NCBI RefSeq assembly: GCF_050003625.1
Contig: NC_134398.1
Location: forward strand, 69,696,891-69,760,890
Source: Haematobia irritans
Lineage: Eukaryota; Arthropoda; Insecta; Diptera; Muscidae
Reading direction: 5' to 3'
DNA length: 64,000 nucleotides
In this document: piece after piece, positions 52,832 to 62,631 of the stretch
Layout of the letters: every line of letters begins with the position of its first letter
Numbering within the stretch: position 1 is the first letter of the stretch
Translations under genes and position numbers: made by a program
Notes under the pieces: generated by a model
What the model was told of the DNA's origin: nothing
The model's database searches: none
Seen by the model: only the letters and a program-made list of their open reading frames with translations

Positions 52832-54144
52832 GTGCCACCGTGGTGCAATGGTTAGCATGCCCGCCTTGCATACACAAGGTCGTGGGTTCGATTCCTGCTT
52901 CGACCGAACACCAAAAAGTTTTTCAGCGGTGGATTATTACATTTCTGAGGGTTTCAAAGCTTCTCTAAGTGCACGCTCACAAAAAATCGCTTCTGTAACA
53001 TATACTCCCAAACATATTTTGCTTCAAGCATATACATTTTTGGGTATTGCCCAAACATTTATATGTTTGATCTCTTCCAATATATAATATGTTTGAAAGC
53101 ATATTGGTCTAAACAATATATGTTTGGGTAGTCTAAGTTCCAAACATTTTGTATTTTTGCATCCAAATTCAATAATATTGTCTTCCAAAAAACAATATGT
53201 TATTATGTGAACATATAATATGTTTGGAAGCATTTTGCACCCAAAAATATTATATGCTTTAAAAAAATTCTCCCAAACAATATTGTGCTCAAAATTTTAT
53301 TTATTTATTTATATATTTACAATCATAATGAATTATGAAAATAAACAGGTAATATAGGTGCTAACAACATAGGTTTTCGACCTGAATGCTCAAAATTTTG
53401 TTTCTGCCCAATTGTATATTCCCCCACATCTTTCTCACTTCCACGAGATTTTTTAGTTCTTAGCACCTTTTTCTGTAATACAAACATTGTAGAAGAATTA
53501 TTCAATTGTATGATTTTTTTTATTTTAATTTTACCTTTTGCCGGACGGGGATTCGAACAGCGGACCACACAGTTTGTAAGGATCAAAGAAGTAGCTGATC
53601 AATTGCCCAAGGAAAAATAAAATGTTAATTTTGTAATAACAAGCAACAACCACCAACTTAATTCAATATCGCTCCCTTTTAATAGCGCTCCAAGCTACTA
53701 AACACATATATGTTTATAGGCTATTTCTAAATTAATATATGTTTGCATCCAAGCATATTATATTTAAAAACATTTTATGTCCCAAACATAATATTTTCTA
53801 ACATATTAACATATATGTCCCAAACATGTTATGCTAGTTTATGAACATTATATGCTTGCACTCAAAAATATTGTGTTTAAAAATTTGTGTTCCAAACATA
53901 TAATGTTTATAGCCAAACATATGAAAAACAGCCTTTTTCATCCGTGTGGTTTCACTATAACGTGAAACGCCGTTCGGACTCGGCTATAAAAAGGAGGTCC
54001 CTTGTCATTGAGCTTAACATGGAATCGGGCAGCACTCAGTGATAAGAGAGAAGTTCACCAATGTGGTATCACAATGGACTGAATAGTCTAAGTGAGCCTG
54101 ATACATCGGGCTACCACCTAACCTAACCTAACCTAACCTAACGT
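52832..54144 (+). mobile_element. SINE copy 4, split by TIR2-E
   Basis: Complete SINE: the head has an intact A-box TGGTGCAATGG and B-box GGTTCGATTCC (52848-52905), and the body breaks at 52971 within 'ctaagtg-gtttcac'. It resumes at 53947 and ends 'gactgaatagtctaagtgag...gggctaccac' with five (cctaa) repeats. The unbroken body in copies 1-3 gives the exact insertion point. Confidence 0.88.
52972..53946 (+). mobile_element. TIR2-E element copy C, TSD TG proved by SINE
   Basis: 975 bp. Ends CACGCTCACAAAAAATCGC and GCCTTTTTCATCCGTG; TG flanks (52970-52971, 53947-53948), and intact SINEs read 'aagTGgtttc'. tRNA-like module on the minus strand at about 53533-53610. Very similar to copies A and B, which indicates recent amplification. 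Confidence 0.87.
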
Positions 54145-55262
54145 ACCAAATTTCAACCAGATCGGATGAATTTTGCTTCACCACCGGAGGTCAAATCTGG
54201 CGGTCGGTTTATATGGGAGCTATATATAATTATGGGCCGATGTGGACCAATTTTTGCACGGTTGTTAGAGACCATATACTAACACCATGTACCAAATTTC
54301 ATCCGGATCAGATGAACTTTGCTTCTCTTAGTGGCTCCGCAAGCCAAATCGGGGGATCGGTTTATATGGGTGCTATATATAATTATGGACCGATGTGGAC
54401 CAATATTTGCATGGTTGTTAGAGACTAATATAATTATGGACTGATAGGAACCAATTCCTGCATGGTTATTGGATACCATATACTAACATCAAGTACCAAA
54501 TTTCAACCGAATTGGAAGTATTTTGCTCTTCCAAGATGCTCCGGAGGTCAAATATGGGGATCGGTTTATATGGGGCCTATATATAATTATGGACCGACAT
54601 CGACCAATTTTTGCATGGGTGTTTGAGGACATATATTAACATCACGTACCAAATTTCAACTCAATCAGATGAATTTTGGTCTTCCAAGAGGCTCCGGAGG
54701 TCAAATCTGGTGATCGGTTTATGTGGGGACTATATATAATTATGGACATCATGTACCAAATTTCAGCCGGATCAGATGAACTTTGCTTCTCTTAGTGGCT
54801 CCGCAAGCCTATATATAATTATGGACCGATGTGGACCAATTTTTGCACGGTTGTTAGAGACCATATACTAACACCATGTACCAAATTTCAGCCGGATCAG
54901 ATGAACTTTGCTTCTCTTAGTGGCTCCGCAAGCCAAATCGGGGGATCGGTTTATATGGGTGCTATATATAATTATGGACCGATGTGGACCAATTTTTGCA
55001 TGGTTGTTAGAGACCATATACTAATACCATGTACCAAATTTCAGCCGGATCGGATGAAATTTGCTTCTCTTAGAGGCCTCGCAAGCCAAATTTGGGGGTC
55101 CGTTTATATTGGGGCTATACGTAAAAGTGGACCGATATGGCCCATTTGCAATACCATCCGACCTATATCAATAACAACTACATGTGCCAAGTTTCAAGTC
55201 GATAGCTTGTTTCGTTCGGAAGTTAGCGTGATTTCAACAGACGGACGGACGGACATGCTCAG
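54145..55262 (-). repeat. TATACCC-type tandem block
   Basis: Six to seven units of about 150 bp in minus orientation ('gaccgatgtggaccaatttt', 'accaaatttcagccggatca', 'gcttctcttagtggctccgc'), ending in 'cagacggacggacggacatgctcag'. The 213-codon plus-strand frame is the tandem unit read through and is not a gene. Confidence 0.75.
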
Positions 55263-55972
55263 AACATCCAAACATTTTAAAATAGTTAATGAACATTATA
55301 TGCTTGCTGTTAAAAATAATCTGCCAAAAATTAAGTCCGAAACATATATTTTATGTATCGAAACATTTGAGAAAAATAATCTAATAACTATCGTTTTCAA
55401 CTTTGGTGTGCTTGTCTTTCGGTCTTATCTATCTTTGTTACTTCGGAGTAGCGTTGCAATATTCTTTTAATCCATTCCACATTAGACATAATTAGAATTT
55501 ATTCATTTGGATCATTCTCTTCTTCTTCTATTGTTTAACTTCAATGTACATACAGTTCCCAAGGTGTGTCACGTTTATATGAACTGGAGTCAAAATCAGA
55601 TTCCGAATTGTGGAAGCGACTAAACCACAGACTTTTTAAATGCTATATCCGTCAAAAATGACCGTCAGTATCAAACGCTGAGTTTCCTGTATATAGAGAC
55701 GTTAGACGTATCACATCAGAAGACGACACAGTCATTCAGCCCACCTGGCGAACCACAAAGCCAAAATGTGATCGGCTTACATAATACTTAGTAAATCTTC
55801 GAACTTTCGTTGATTAGATAGAATTCCACGTCCTTTGGAATTTGAAACTATAATTAAATTGCTTATTTTATATTGAATTATTGGAAGATCATGTTATGAT
55901 AACGAGATTATATATTGCTTTCAGACCATATGTCTTACATATGAAATTGTCATGAAAACAATATGGGCAGAA
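55263..55972. other. low-repeat spacer, nothing recognised
   Basis: About 700 bp with no repeat family I can match and no frame over 60 codons apart from a chance one at its left end. It could contain regulatory or single-copy sequence. Confidence 0.3.
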
Positions 55973-55974
55973 TA

Positions 55975-57274
55975 AAGGGTGATACAGTCAAAATTTGGTC
56001 AAGGGAAAACGCGTGTAAATCGGTGAAATCGTTTATTTAAAAAATCAAATTAAATTTCTTTTTCAAGTTCAATTAGTATAAAATTCAGGAAAAATATTCA
56101 GTTAGGCTTTCGCTTTTCCAAATCCGAATTGCCGGGCCTCACGCTTGACACCTGCCATCAGATTTTGTACAACCACCTTGTCCACCTTCTTCGCCGCAGA
56201 AAGCCAGTTTGCCTTGAACTGCTGCTCGTCCTTAGCAGTTTTTTTGGTCTTCTTTAGGTTCCGCTTGACAATAGCCCAGTATTTCTCAATTGGGCGGAGC
56301 TCTGGCGTGTTGGGAGGGCTCTTGTCCTTGGGAACCACCTGCACGTTGTTGGCGGCGTACCACTCCATGGCCTTTTTACCGTAATGGCAAGATGCCAAAT
56401 CCGGCCAAAACAGTACGGAACAACCGTGTTTCTTCAGGAAAGGCAGCAGACGTTTATTCAAACACTCTTTCACGTAAATTTCTTGGTTGACAGTCCCGGA
56501 AGCTATGAAAATGCTGCTTTTCAAGCCACAGGTACAGATGGCTTGCCAAACCAGATATTTCTTTGCGAACTTTGACAGTTTTATGTGCTTGAAAATATCT
56601 GCTACCTTTCCCCTTCCTTTTGCCGTATAAAACTCCTGTCCCGGAAGCTGCTTGTAGTCGGCTTTGACGTAGGTTTCGTCGTCCATTACCACGCAGTCAA
56701 ACTTCGTCAGCATCGTCGTGTACAGCCTCCGGGATCGCGCTTTGGCCGTCGTATTTTGTTTATCATCGCGCTTTGGAGTCACTACCTTCTTGTAAGTCGA
56801 TAGTCCGGCTCGTTTTTTGGCTCGATGCGCGGTTGTAGACGATACACCCAGCTTATTTGCGGCATCTCGGAGAGAGAGGTTAGGATTTCGCTTGAAACTA
56901 CCGGCAACACTCTTTGTCGTTTCAGCGGCTTCCGGTTTTCGATTTCCCCCCGATCCAGACTTCCTGGCTGTCGACAAACGTTCCACAAACACTTTAATTA
57001 CATTTGTAACGGTTGATTTGGCAACTTTTAGCGATTTTGCCAGCTTTGCGTGCGAGTAGCTCGGATTTTCGCGATGCGCGAGCAAAATTTTGATACGCTG
57101 CTCTTCTTGCTTGGACGGCATTTTGACAACTGAAGAGTGAATTCCAAAATCAAAATAGGAGCAACATTCTACACACACACACCTTCAAAATGAGGGGTGT
57201 ACAGGTTTTTTAAATGCAAAATTGAAAGAAATACGTCAAGTTTATATTGACCAAATTTTGACCGTATCACCCTT
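55975..57274 (-). mobile_element. complete Tc1/mariner DD37E element
   Basis: 1300 bp. The 28-bp TIRs start AAGGGTGATACAGTCAAAAT and differ by one base (a/g at position 12). TA duplicates at 55973-55974 and 57275-57276. One long transposase frame fills it. The first 9 bases (AAGGGTGAT) are shared with the DD41D elements at 16622 and 39399, although the proteins are unrelated beyond the superfamily. Confidence 0.92.
56102..57121 (-). CDS. DD37E transposase, apparently intact (339 aa)
   Basis: Cut-and-paste transposase that would bind the TIRs and move the element between TA sites. Start chosen at MPSKQEEQRIKILL (57121); 19 further codons are open upstream. Residues about 5-120 hold two HTH motifs, YSHAKLAKSLKVAKSTVTNV and LSLRDAANKLGVSSTTAHRA, separated by a GSGGNRK (GRPR-like) linker. 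The catalytic domain has CVVMDDETYVK (first D), VLFWPDLASCHYG (second D) and NTPELRPIEKYWA (E, 37 residues after the second D). The length of about 340 aa is normal. No stop or frameshift is present. It probably belongs to the insect DD37E group; paralogue assignment needs a database. Confidence 0.93.
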   Translation of the reverse strand: MPSKQEEQRIKILLAHRENPSYSHAKLAKSLKVAKSTVTNVIKVFVERLSTARKSGSGGNRKPEAAETTKSVAGSFKRNPNLSLRDAANKLGVSSTTAHRAKKRAGLSTYKKVVTPKRDDKQNTTAKARSRRLYTTMLTKFDCVVMDDETYVKADYKQLPGQEFYTAKGRGKVADIFKHIKLSKFAKKYLVWQAICTCGLKSSIFIASGTVNQEIYVKECLNKRLLPFLKKHGCSVLFWPDLASCHYGKKAMEWYAANNVQVVPKDKSPPNTPELRPIEKYWAIVKRNLKKTKKTAKDEQQFKANWLSAAKKVDKVVVQNLMAGVKREARQFGFGKAKA

Positions 57275-57276
57275 TA

Positions 57277-58430
57277 TTCTTATCAAGGCTTTAAGAATCT
57301 AAGTAGGTCAAACTTAGGCGATAATAAGAATTTATTTTGTAATACTTTATACACCAGTGTTCCCCAAACCAATGATGGCTACTTTTATGTGATTTAATGT
57401 GTTTCATAATCTAATTCTGAAACTATATTGAGCTTGCATTAGAACAATAGGTTCGGGCCAGGAGAATGTGTGTCGATTCATCAAAAAGTTATGCGCACAT
57501 ATGTATAATATTGTGCTAAAATTAAAGTGAAATTCCTGCGGTTGTTGTTGTTGCAATAGCAATTTTGCACCACTTCCGTATCCAAAAAGAACATTTACAC
57601 AATTGTTTTGGCGACGTTTTTGTTGCTGGGTAATTTAAGTTAAATTAAATTGGACTAGGCTATCCAATTGTGGCTAACTGTTATAACAGGATACACTGAG
57701 TCTACCAGAGTCCTTATGATAAAGCTTGATAAACTATTTCGCATATCATTGAGTACTGTCCGTTTCTATATTTATGAAATCGTATGTGGGTATGTTTGAA
57801 TTAAGGTTGATAATTAAATTAAATTATTTCAGATTTGACACCCATTTAAATAGATATAATTATTATTAAACAAAAGCTATATTCAAACAATGTATATACA
57901 GTTTATCGAAGTAATTCACATTTCCAAAGTAGGTTTATTTATTTTATATGTACTCATTATTTTGTACTTATTCTCTTGTATATTTTGTTAAATGTTTACT
58001 TAGCAATTTTGCATTACATTAAAAAAATGTTTAACAAATCACTTAATCACTTAGTACACATTAATCCAGTATATGTACCTTTATTTACACAGGCCTTTTG
58101 CTGTTTAAATGCAATTCACAATTTCTATTGTTGACAATATAAAACGTTACTAAAAATTTTCAACAAATACGAACTTATCAAGAACGAATAGCATCCGAAC
58201 CGTCTGCCTTATCTTAAGTAAAGCTTAGAATAAACTAAATACAATTTTCCAGAAGTTCAATTCTAAATGGAATATGAATCCCTTTGTACCCCACATGAGT
58301 GCATGAGAGAGAGAGCCTATGAAATGATAACGGCTCATTCTTGTTCACAATGAAATTATTTTACATGCCCATATCAAAGCTGAGAGATGAAATGAATGAA
58401 TCGACTGCAGCCAGAACAAATGCCCAGCTG
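57277..58430. other. intergenic spacer
   Basis: No gene. 57560-57635 is a TIR2-F end scrap ('ttgcaccacttccgtatcca...gcgacgtttttgttgctggg'). The rest is unmatched AT-rich DNA. Confidence 0.35.
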
Positions 58431-58434
58431 AACA

Positions 58435-58623
58435 ATGGTGAGTGATAGTGCAGTTTCAGAAGTGATATCTAACAGATGTAAAAGTTGTATTGCAGGAAAT
58501 CGCGATCAGTATGCTAGGCTAGAGCTAGATGCTTTTAGAACAAACTGCAAGCCAGAGATGGTATATGTTAAATGCTACGAATGTAGTAAAGAGAATTTCA
58601 ATTTAGCTCAAATATATTGTTAA
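58435..58623 (+). CDS. hypothetical 62-codon cysteine-containing ORF
   Basis: Reads MVSDSAVSEVISNRCKSCIA, GNRDQYARLELDAFRTNCKP and EMVYVKCYECSKENFNLAQIYC, stop. Six cysteines, two of them in CxxC pairs (CKSC, CYEC), suggest a small folded or zinc-binding protein or the last exon of one. AATAAA hexamers follow within 60 nt. An overlapping upstream frame (ATG near 58350) ends at 'aacaatg-gtgagt', which could be a donor, so the ATG used here may instead be intronic. No family recognised. Kept because it lies in otherwise low-repeat sequence. Confidence 0.25.
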   Translation: MVSDSAVSEVISNRCKSCIAGNRDQYARLELDAFRTNCKPEMVYVKCYECSKENFNLAQIYC

Positions 58624-59084
58624 GACTTAAGAAGGCTTTCACGTTATAACTTCAAATATAAATAAAGATTTATAATAAATATGCCCGTATGGATGTGCTG
58701 AAGAAAGCTATTACACTAGAATGGACCAAAGTATATATTCATGCAGCTTGCAACTAATTGTTTAGACCTAATCTGAGCAATAGACAAGAAAAAACTTATT
58801 CATATCGGGCAAAAGTATAAGGTTTCTGAAATATATATTACTTTTATACAATCAATAAAAAATATGTTCACTTTAACGTAGCTCATAATCAACATATTGC
58901 AAAAAAAAAACAAACCTGACCCAGATCTATAAATCTTGTGATTACTTTAATAGCTTTTATATAATAATAATTATTAAATCTTATAAACATTAATGTTCTC
59001 TATTTATATGTTATATATTTACTTGACATGGTATATTTTATAAAAAAAAACATTGCTCATAGTATCTTTGATTTTATTGTACAC

Positions 59085-59288
59085 GCAAAGAAAAAAAAAC
59101 GTTTGGAAAACGTGTACCGAAAACGTTTTTCTTTTGTTAGAGTTTTTTGAATTGCTTCGAAAATTTTAAACTGTTATCACCAAAAAAATTCGTTTGTTCC
59201 TTAATCTATATCTGTCCATAAAGCTCGAAAAATAATTGTATAATTAGATATAATGCATTTGGACGTCAATTGCCTGTTTTCGGTATCA
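59085..59288. repeat. TIR2-D end scrap plus part of the membrane-ORF repeat
   Basis: 59085-59192 is a lone TIR2-D end (cacgcaaagaaaaaaaaacg ... 'caccaaaaaaattcgtttgtt'). 59193-59288 is the piece of the membrane-ORF repeat ('ccttaatctatatctgtcca' ... 'gcctgttttcggtatca') that continues after the TIR2-D insertion at 60195. Confidence 0.6.
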
Positions 59289-60192
59289 CACGCAAAGAAA
59301 AAAAACGTTTGGAAAACGTGTACCGAAAACGTTTTTCTTTTGTTTGAGTTTTTTGAATTGCTTCGAAAATTTTAAACTTTTATCACCAAAAAAAATCGTT
59401 TGTTACAAAGTTTTTATTTTTTCAATAAAAAAAGTTATTTTTGAAACAATAACAGAGTCCATTTCGTTTATATCAAACACTGTTCTTTTCTGACTTTTGG
59501 TCTTTAATAAAACACCTTTTTCAGTTCAAAATTTAATATAGTACAATGTAATGTTGAACATTTTTTCGGAATCTTCCGAACATATGTGGAATGTATTTAA
59601 AAAAAAAAAAAAACTTTGGTCGAAGCAGGGATCGAACCCACGACCCTTGGCATGAGAGTCAGACGTAGCAACCACTGCTCCACGGTGCCAAACTAAATGT
59701 TTGTTTCTGTTAAATAAACTTTGTTTATTCAGTTCGTGGGCGCCACAAGCTATGCTATATAAATATAACTTATATGGATAATTATCTATTGATGACCATA
59801 ACAGGTACATAGCTCAGTGGTTAGTGTGTTGGCTTACAAAGTGCATGGTCCGCGGTTCGATTCTCCGTCCAGGCGAAAGGTAAAAAAAAATTTTAAAATT
59901 TATAAATTCGTATAATTTCTTCTACATTGTTGGTATTACAGGAAAAAGTGTTAAGAACTAAAAAACTCGTGGATGTGAGAAAGATGTGAGGGAAAATGCA
60001 ATTAGCAAGAAAATTTTTTTTTTTAGTTAGTCTTTATGAAATTGTTGTTACATCCTGGAAAAGAATAAATGTTTATCACAAAAAGTATATACTTTTCTTC
60101 CAAATACACTTCCTTACAGCGAAAAGCAAATAAGAAACGAACTTTGTTTGTCTAAAATTTCGTTTGGGAGGAAAGAATTATTTTTTTGCGTG
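59289..60192 (-). mobile_element. TIR2-D complete copy e, TSD CA proved by empty site
   Basis: 904 bp. Ends CACGCAAAGAAAAAAAACG and AAGAATTATTTTTTTGCGTG; CA flanks (59287-59288, 60193-60194). The unfilled 'ggtatCAggctaac' is seen (inverted) in the related repeat near 51410-51425. Module B minus (59618-59690), conserved spacer, module A plus (59806-59877) with perfect A-box TAGCTCAGTGG and B-box GGTTCGATTCT, then the shared core. Confidence 0.84.
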
Positions 60193-60194
60193 CA

Positions 60195-60805
60195 GGCTAA
60201 CATGAAATATAATAAGCAACGATGAGCCCGTCGTAAAACTAGGAAAAAACACGACTAATGTACGCGTTAGAATTGTTGTTGTATCCTGGAAACCAGTTTC
60301 TGTAAGTTGTCACATGTTGCTGTAGTTGACTGTAGAAACAATAAGCATTGTTCGACTGTTCACCACTTAGGTGAATTCAAACAAATTAGCTTTCTAAAAA
60401 TAAATTTCGTGTTGTTGCATTACTATGTAACAAAACGAAATAAAAATACGATTAAGGGACTTGTAAGTTATATGAAAAGATGATGTACAGTGGGAGAAAA
60501 GATGATTCAATTTGTAAGAGGAAATTTCCCAAATGTTTTCTCCATAAGGAGTTAGCATAAAGGGCCCAAAATTGAGTTATCTCTCCCAGCCAGATCTATA
60601 CTAAAGGCTGTGGAAAGGTTCATTCGCCCGAACCGAAACATGTACAGTCTAGGCGTGTATAGATTTGTATCTGGCATTTTCTTTTCAATGGCTCTATTAA
60701 CCATGTTCCTTAATCTATATCTGTCCATAAAGCTCGAAAAATAATTGTATAATTAGAACTTTGTTTGTCTAAAATTTCGTTTGGGAGGAAAGAATTATTT
60801 TTTTG
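60195..60805 (+). repeat. membrane-segment ORF repeat, copy 3
   Basis: Left part 'ggctaacatgaaatataata' ... 'ccacttaggtgaattcaaac' mirrors 51240-51420. 60558-60742 reads GVSIKGPKIELSLPARSILK, AVERFIRPNRNMYSLGVYRF, VSGIFFSMALLTMFLNLYLS and IKLEK-stop in plus orientation. 60755-60812 is another TIR2-D end scrap ('aatttcgtttgggaggaaag...tttgcgtgta'). Confidence 0.5.
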
Positions 60806-61081
60806 CGTGTACATAACTGGTACAGTCATTTGTAAAGAACCAAATATAAACTGACGTTTATCTAAAAAGCACGGCCTGCAAATATCAATATCATACCATT
60901 CTGAAATACCATTGTCAAAAATCGGAATTCGAGCAGAAGACAAGGAAAATTAATTTTCCTCGAAAATTTGACATTCCTACCAATCGAAATTTTGATAAAT
61001 CGAAAAATTATGTTTGGAACAAAACCGAAATTTTCAAATAAAACAAATACTGAGATAAAATACAAAAATAGTAAATGTCAG

Positions 61082-61657
61082 CACATTGAAAAAAAGCCCA
61101 TTTCCGAAGTTATTGTCTTTACAAAATGATTCCGAGTCAAAGAAGCGGAAAATTGAAGTAAGGATACTTTTAAGGCAGAATTCTCTTTCAAATTTAAGTT
61201 TTGCGTATACGATTCCTTAGGTAACAAATTTTAATTTATTTGTTTTTTCTTCATGTGCAATTACAGTCCTTTAAAAATGTGTTAACAACAACTTACATTT
61301 TCAAATTCAGACTCGACTTCAAACAGAAATTGTGCTATGCTGCAAGCAAAAATCCTCTTTAGTGTTGAAAAACATTTGCTATTTTTAAACGAGATTTTGC
61401 TTTGTTGTCAAGATGTAAAAAAACAACAAATTTAAACGCAATTTCATTAATTTTGAAAAATTGTTCACAATTATTAAAGACAACTGACCTTAGACAAACA
61501 AAATTTTCTTTCATTTTAAGATACCCATATTTAAGTCGAATCGCTTAATTATAAGGACAACACGACTTAATAAAGAAGGTTTTCTATGCGAAGCAAAAAA
61601 ACACATTCGTGTTTTAAGGACATGACATTTTTGGCCTCACGACAATTTTTTTTTCAC
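61082..61657 (+). repeat. diverged TIR2-A copy
   Basis: 'cacattgaaaaaaagcccat' ... 'gattccgagtcaaagaagcg' ... 'ggcctcacgacaattttttt' follows TIR2-A from end to end with decayed termini. Confidence 0.6.
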
Positions 61658-61975
61658 AACCCATATATCAAGCACTATTCGTAGTAATAAATTAATATAA
61701 TTCTATGCAAATACGATCATTCTTTCGAAATTTTGCAAAAAAAATGTTTTTTGGAACATGTGTAAAATTACATTATTATCATTTCCAAAAGTTGTATTTG
61801 GTACAGCATTTATAGGAAAAGGACCTACTATATGGTTTGCATCCTTTAAATAAAGTTTCTTTACATCGGTTTGTGTGTGTCCAACAATATGGCCCTGCAA
61901 GCATTTTCTTTCACTGAAGATTCTTCCTCAATGTAGGTTTACTTTAGAAAATTTTAACTAAAATAGTGTTCTAAT

Positions 61976-62629
61976 CACTGAAAAAAAAACATACTCGGTT
62001 CCAAAGATTTTGTCTTTACTTTAAAAAATTTAGTATTGATTCCGAGCCAAAGAAGCGGAGAATACAAGTAAGGATACTTTTAAGACACAATTCTCTTTTA
62101 AATTTAGGTTTTGTGTACTTGCTTCTAGGAAGCAAATTTTAATTTTTCGCTTTCTCAGCTTTTTTTCTTCATATGCTATCAAAGTCCTTTAAAAACGAGT
62201 TAACGGCAACTTTGTTTTCCAAATTAGGACTCGACTTCCAGTAGAAATTATGCTATGTTTGAAGTAAAAAATTTCTTTAAAATAAAGTTTTGAAAAACAT
62301 GTCCTATATTTGAACGAATTTTTGCTTTGTAGTCAAGATGCAAAAAGACAACAAATTTAAAGACAATTTCATTAAATTTAAAGAATTTTTCTGAATTATT
62401 AAAGTCAAGTTGACCTTAGCCTATACATTTTTTCTTTCATGTTAAGATACCCATTTTTAAGTCAAATCACTTAATTATAAGGACAATACGACTTCATTGA
62501 AAAGTTTATCGACTTTTGGACAAGGAAAATAACTTTTTTTTAGAGAAATGCGTCTTCTATGCAAGCAAAATTTGTATTCGTATTTTAAAGACTTGAAATC
62601 TTTGACCTCACGACAATATTTTTTCAGTG
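61976..62629 (+). mobile_element. TIR2-A element, TSD AT
   Basis: 654 bp. Ends CACTGAAAAAAAAAC and ATATTTTTTCAGTG; AT flanks exactly (61974-61975, 62630-62631). Near-identical to 25412-26068, indicating recent movement. Non-coding. Confidence 0.82.
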
Positions 62630-62631
62630 AT

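Noticed and set aside
54829..55470. 213-codon open frame (repeating ...GPMWTNFC-VVRDHIL-PCTKFQ...)
   Set aside because: It is the 150-bp tandem unit of a TATACCC-type repeat read through; the same peptide appears at 48212, 50578 and 54213 in register with the DNA repeat, not with a protein domain.
56145..57059. several plus-strand frames of 63-80 codons
   Set aside because: They are antisense shadows of the DD37E transposase.
59806..59877. functional tRNA gene
   Set aside because: A and B boxes are present, but the acceptor and anticodon stems do not pair convincingly, there is no T-run terminator directly after, and the module is repeated inside transposons.
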